From assembly GCA_963682025.1 (NCBI GenBank), contig OY821520.1:186419758-186483757 (forward strand): DNA of 64,000 nt, read 5' to 3'. The DNA comes from Cordilura impudica. Its lineage: Eukaryota > Arthropoda > Insecta > Diptera > Scathophagidae. Positions 59,762 to 64,000 of this stretch are shown piece by piece. Every line of letters starts with the position of its first letter. The stretch's first letter is position 1. The position numbers and the translations under genes were made by a program. Under the pieces are notes generated by a model. That model was not told the origin of the DNA and did not search any database. It was given only the letters and a program-made list of their open reading frames with translations.

Positions 59762-61299
59762 TCCAATTTTTATGATGAAACAAGTATATATACCGATAAC
59801 TGTTCCCCTGAAACCCTTTTCTCATTTGAATGTGTTCGTCAATTCGACGTACTTAAGAGCTGTCAGTCGATAAAGTCAAATGCAACTGGTATTGATGGTA
59901 TCCACCCTACTTTTTTGAAAATGCTTCTTCCCTTAATTTTGCCATATATAACACACATTTTTAACAAAATAATTACAACGAGCACTTTCCGCAACGATGG
60001 AAACAAGCTAAAATTCTGCCGGTACAGAAGTCAGCCACTGAATATCGTCCAATAGCTATTTTACCCTATCTGTCAAAGGCATTTGAACGGCTCCTTCATG
60101 GTCAAATAACGTCATATTTAAACAATAATAACTTACTCACCGACCGTCAATCCGGATTTCGTGCCAAACACAGCTGTGTTGCTGCTCTAGCCGATGTATC
60201 TGAAGACATCAGAAAAGAAATTGATGATGGATACGTGGTATTTTTAGTGCTGTTAGATCACTCAAAAGCTTTTGACACAGGGCATCACACAGTCCTCCTG
60301 CAAAAAACTTAAGAAAATGATCCACTTTTCCCCAACATCAGTTGCACTGATGACATCTTATTTAGTAAATCGCGTTCAATGCGTAGAAATAAATAATACA
60401 GCATCAGCGTTTCTTCCTGTTTCAAGAGGCGATTCACAGAGTTATATTCTTGGTCCCCTCCTTTTCTCAATTTATGCTAATGACCACCCTAAGCAGTTAA
60501 TCCACTGCAATGTAAGAATGTATGCCGATGATGTACAACTGTACATTAGCAGCAAAAAAGGAAAAATTGAGGACTGCAGTAGAAAACTGAATGATGATTT
60601 AAAATGAATCTCAAATAGGGCGGTTGCAAACGGTCTCAGTCTTAACCCTCTAAGAACCAAGTGCGTTCTGATGTGTAATAGATTAACTAGAATACCAGTT
60701 AACCCAAACATTTATTTAAATGATCAGAACATTCATATTGTCGAACGAAAAAAATTTTACCTGGCCAGATCACATTGCAGCGGCGTGTGGCAAAACATAA
60801 TCCGTGTTGCAAACTCTCTGGAATACTTTACATTGCACCCCAATTAGTATTCGTTTACTATTAGCTAAGTCCTACCTAATACCAATATTACTTTATGCAT
60901 GCGAAATCTTTGCAAGTTGCGACGCTAAGAGTAAAACCAGGTTAAACATCACGTTTAACAATATCGCAAGGCACGTTTTTGGTCTCAGAAGGTTCGATCA
61001 CATTTCATCCTACTCAAAGACAATCTATTGGGTCAATTTCGATGACCTACTAAAAATAAAATCACTAATTTTTTTACACAAAATTATTATAAATCATTAA
61101 CCAGAAATCTTTTTAAGCGTTTGCGTTTTAGTAGGCTCCGAAGAAATAACAATTCAATACAATTTCGGCACCATACTTTGGTATCTGAATGGCAGTTTTT
61201 CACATTTGTGGTATGTCTATGGAATAGTTTACCCTCTGCAATTAAGGAAGTTAGCAACGCTTCTCTTTTTAAGAAAATAATTTTCGAGCGATACAAATA
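59762..61299 (+). pseudogene. Jockey/I-group LINE, related to the neighbour but in opposite orientation
   Basis: The plus strand reads FECVRQFDVLKSC at about 59828, SNATGIDGIHPTFLKMLLP, EYRPIAILPYLSKAFERLL near 60040, LTDRQSGFRAKHSCVAALAD, FLVLLDHSKAFDTG at 60240-60280, SRGDSQSYILGPLLFSIYAN (PQG altered to SQS) and MYADDVQLYIS at 60520-60550, ending LVSEWQFF and LWNSLPSAIKEV near 61180-61250. It follows the 57-59.7 kb LINE closely in order and motifs, but with more frameshifts and stops, so it is older. Confidence 0.8.
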
Positions 61300-61544
61300 G
61301 GAATTGTTATTTTAACACATCCTCTACATTAAATAAAATTCACAATTGTCAATATAGCTTTTAAGTTTATATATAAATATTTTTTTCTCTTCTCTTTTTC
61401 TTTTGTTTTTTATTATATTCTAAGTATTATTATTTTAATTTTTCTATATTTTATACATAATATTGCATTGTCACTTTTTGATTTCAATTATTTTATATTT
61501 GTTTATTTTATTTATTTTATTTTATTTTACTTTATTTTATTTAA
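61300..61544. other. T-rich tail region after the plus-strand LINE
   Basis: Imperfect TTTTA/TTTAT repeats at 61490-61545 probably form the 3' tail of the LINE ending at 61299. Nothing else is seen. Confidence 0.4.
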
Positions 61545-62015
61545 TACTAGATGTAACCCGGTGTGCTTCGCTACACCCTCCCCCCCCTCGCCCCTTCCGA
61601 ATCGTTATGAAAGGGCTCACGCAAATTCCCAAGACTCTCGCTAATACAGTAATTTAGATATCTCGCATTTAATATTAAGTTTGTGTGGGGGTACCACGTG
61701 CATTTGTCTAATACCGCCCATTTTTTTTGTCTGACTACTCACGTTAATAATAGATGACCTGAGACAAATTTGCAAAGCTTTCTATATCATAGTACTTAAT
61801 ATATATGATATTAAAAATTTACTTTGTATGGGAGGTGCCACGCCCACTAAAAATATTTACAAAATTAAAGCCTGCAGCACTCCCATATCCGCAGTAAGAC
61901 TCTGTGAAAATTTCAGGAAGATCAGATGGTAGTTACGGAGGTTACCTCCTACAAACAAACAAACAAACAAACAAACAAACAAACACACATTACCTCTTTA
62001 TTATATTAGTATAGA
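61545..62015 (+). repeat. SINE-like or short non-LTR element
   Basis: It begins ACTAGATGTAACCCGGTGTG and ends with (AAAC)n at 61953-61983 and TATTATATTAGTATAGATT, the start and tail seen in many short RTE-related insect repeats. Its middle shares a block with 5645-6045. No protein is encoded. Confidence 0.55.
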
Positions 62016-62032
62016 TTTGTTTTCATATTTTC

Positions 62033-62669
62033 TTTGTGCTGCTATTTGTAACTACCAAAAATATTTGACTTAGACCCATCTTTTATTATACCGATTATAT
62101 ATTAGCTTTTATCGGCCATAGGATGAACGCTATTGAAATTGGTGAAAAGCGGTCTATGATCAGACTTAGTCCCCATACAAATGACCCCTATGAAATCGAC
62201 ATAAATTGCCATAAGATCCAAACTATCACATAGATCTTAGTCAAATTGGGTTTGTTTGTGTTTATTGTATCCATTAATCAGTAGTTCAAAAAAAATCCCC
62301 ATAGGACAATTCTTATTCAAAGGCCCCATATAGAACTGCTTCGCGATCTTCACTTAAATCTATCAAAAAACAAAAATATTGCACAGATTTTTCTCAAATT
62401 TGGTTTGTGTATATTTTTTCAAAATATAAGTGACTTTGCCAAATATGGTCAGGATCGGTCCATTTTTCGACCTAGTCCCCATATAAATATAGCACCCGAT
62501 ACGAACTTTTTCATATCTGCAGCCAAAAAAATTAATATAAATCCCACTCAAATTTGGTTTATGCTTATTTTCTATGTCCAGTTAGTTGGGCCTAAGAGAT
62601 AGGGTCTCTAAACGCATAGTATAGGGTATCATATAGTCGGTCTAGACCGACTATAATTTTTTTACTTGT
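62033..62669 (+). mobile_element. Helentron-like element, 5'-truncated
   Basis: It starts within the family at CTTTGTGCTGCT, lacks the 5' hairpin and the (GTCC)n segment (jumping from ACCGATTATAT to AGCTTTTATCGGCC), and keeps the full 3' palindrome and end. Confidence 0.8.
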
Positions 62670-62750
62670 TTCCTTTTTTCTTACTTATATCGATGTTTAT
62701 ATTTTTAATGCTGAATATTCATATTTAACGTCAGTTTTTGTAATTCTTTA

Positions 62751-63230
62751 TATACCCTCCACTCCAGTGTGCAGAGGGTATATATAAGTTTGTCATTCGG
62801 TTTGTAATAATTAGAAAAAAAAATTTGAACCCCATAAAATATATATATTTGTGATCCTTATAACAACCGGAGTTGATATAGCGATGTCCGTCTGTCCGTC
62901 TGTACGTCTGTGGAAATCACGATGACGGCATCAATCGGGTAGCTAGGATACTCGTTGATATAAAAAATGATTCACTGACATCCTGAAAAGTTTGCTGTTT
63001 AAAACCTTCCAAATCGGTCGATTAGGGCCCGAGATTTGAATGAAGAACTAAAAAAGTCTTGAAAAAATATAACTTTCTACGTTTTTCTTGTCACGAACAC
63101 GCCCTCAATAGTGCAGCTGCAGTGACCATTTTTAGTGAGAATGATTCACCAAATTCATGGGAAGATTTCTATTTCAAAAATCATTAAAATCGGTGGAACA
63201 CGTCCAGGGAAATCTCTGAAAAAGTAAAAA
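62751..63230 (+). mobile_element. Second mini-me-like repeat family member
   Basis: It starts TATACCCTCCACTCC, which can fold with GCAGAGGGTATA 11 bases on, and carries GTCCGTCTGTCCGTCTGTACG at 62887-62907, an imperfect GTCY tract. The body differs from the other Helentron-like copies. The 3' limit is uncertain; I placed it at the A run near 63230. Confidence 0.5.
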
Positions 63231-64000
63231 AAAAATGAAAAATATGAATTTTATATAAATTTTATTCGTTAAACACAAATTGAAATTCCAAAAAAAAAAC
63301 ACCAAATATGTTTACATTAAAAAAAAAATATTGCCATTCAGGAGAAATTAATAGCTTTTCAGTACCGCGATTCAGTAACTTCTTTTAACGATAGTCGAAT
63401 CGTTAAAAAAAATAAAATAGCAAAATTATCAGTAAAATTTTTAAACGATATTCGCTATTGTTAAAGTCAGCTGTTGTTGTTATCTAAACGACAACCATTT
63501 TTGTGTTGTTTATTCAATTGATAAAAACTTAAATTTTTAGGTTGAAATGTCGTCATACATAAATAAAAATCACAAAATAGTGAAAATATTTTGCTTTTAT
63601 TAAAAAAACATTTTTATATAAATAAAAAAATTAAATAGCATATTCAATTCATTATTTCATTTTCAAATAAATAAACAGAAATATTAGTAAAAAAATAAAG
63701 ATATTAAACATAAACATAAAATCATCCTGTCAAACACGAAGTAATTTGTTGTTTTTCTATTCTTTATGTTTTTCGCTTATTTTGACAGAGATGCCACTCG
63801 TTTACAATTTGAATAAATAGAAAAATAGATTTGTCGACTGTCGTTAAGATGTCTGTACTTAGTGAATCACTTAATCCTTAGTGGAAACAACAATACTGTC
63901 GATATATTTTGCGATTGTCGGATTGTTGAAATTTACAGAATCGGACTACAGAAAATATTAATTTAAATTCAATGAATTTTAGAAAACGTCAAATGATATT
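63231..64000. other. AT-rich non-coding end region
   Basis: No gene is supported. GATTCAGTAAC, TTAACGATAGTCGA (63369-63395) pairs imperfectly with the inverse stretch at 63834-63870, which may mark a TIR element of about 500 bp. Confidence 0.35.

Overview
This window is dipteran nuclear DNA. It is very AT-rich, has short introns with GT..AG borders, TATA-box promoters and AATAAA poly(A) signals, and is crowded with fly transposable elements. Elements carrying (GTCC)n tracts, of the kind called mini-me or DINE/Helentron in Diptera, suggest a higher fly, perhaps a calyptrate such as a blow fly. The species is an inference. No rRNA, tRNA, CRISPR or bacterial operon was recognised.

Only two host genes are well supported. 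One is an intronless gene for a small secreted Gln/Asn-rich protein (9339-10298), with a TATA box and a poly(A) signal. The other is a two-exon gene for a 558-residue secreted Gly/Ser/His-rich protein (25003-27169), whose first exon encodes only four residues, as in many insect cuticle genes. Nearly everything else is mobile DNA at different stages of decay.

Layout: 0-5.2 kb, a hAT relic, a 163-bp MITE and a LINE split by a Helentron-like element. 5.2-7.7 kb, degenerate repeats and one Helentron-like copy nested inside another. 7.7-11.1 kb, the Gln-rich gene and a TIR element. 11.3-14.5 kb, a minus-strand LINE relic. 15.1-19.8 kb, a mariner-like relic, a hAT transposon and a 91-bp tandem duplication. 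19.8-23.2 kb, Tc1, RTE and mariner relics. 24.9-27.4 kb, the Gly/Ser/His gene. 29-32 kb, a pogo/Tigger-like element. 32.2-34.7 kb, two minus-strand LINE pieces. 35.7-38.8 kb, a 3-kb DNA transposon with 39-bp perfect TIRs and an unclassified DDE-like protein. 38.9-42.1 kb, a LINE cut by a MITE and a Helentron. 42.2-46.8 kb, two inverted arrays of short repeats around a unique core, resembling a Foldback element. 47.5-50.3 kb, three Helentron-like copies, one inside a MITE. 50.6-53.3 kb, a 21-bp minisatellite of about 130 units with long open frames. 53.9-55.5 kb, a piggyBac relic. 57.0-61.3 kb, two related LINEs head to head. 61.5-64 kb, SINE-like, Helentron-like and other repeats.

The strongest signals for follow-up are the nested Helentron with an exact empty site, the TIR transposon at 35.7 kb, the Foldback-like structure at 42-47 kb and the coding-compatible minisatellite at 50.6 kb. 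All family names come from motif recognition by eye; no database search was possible.
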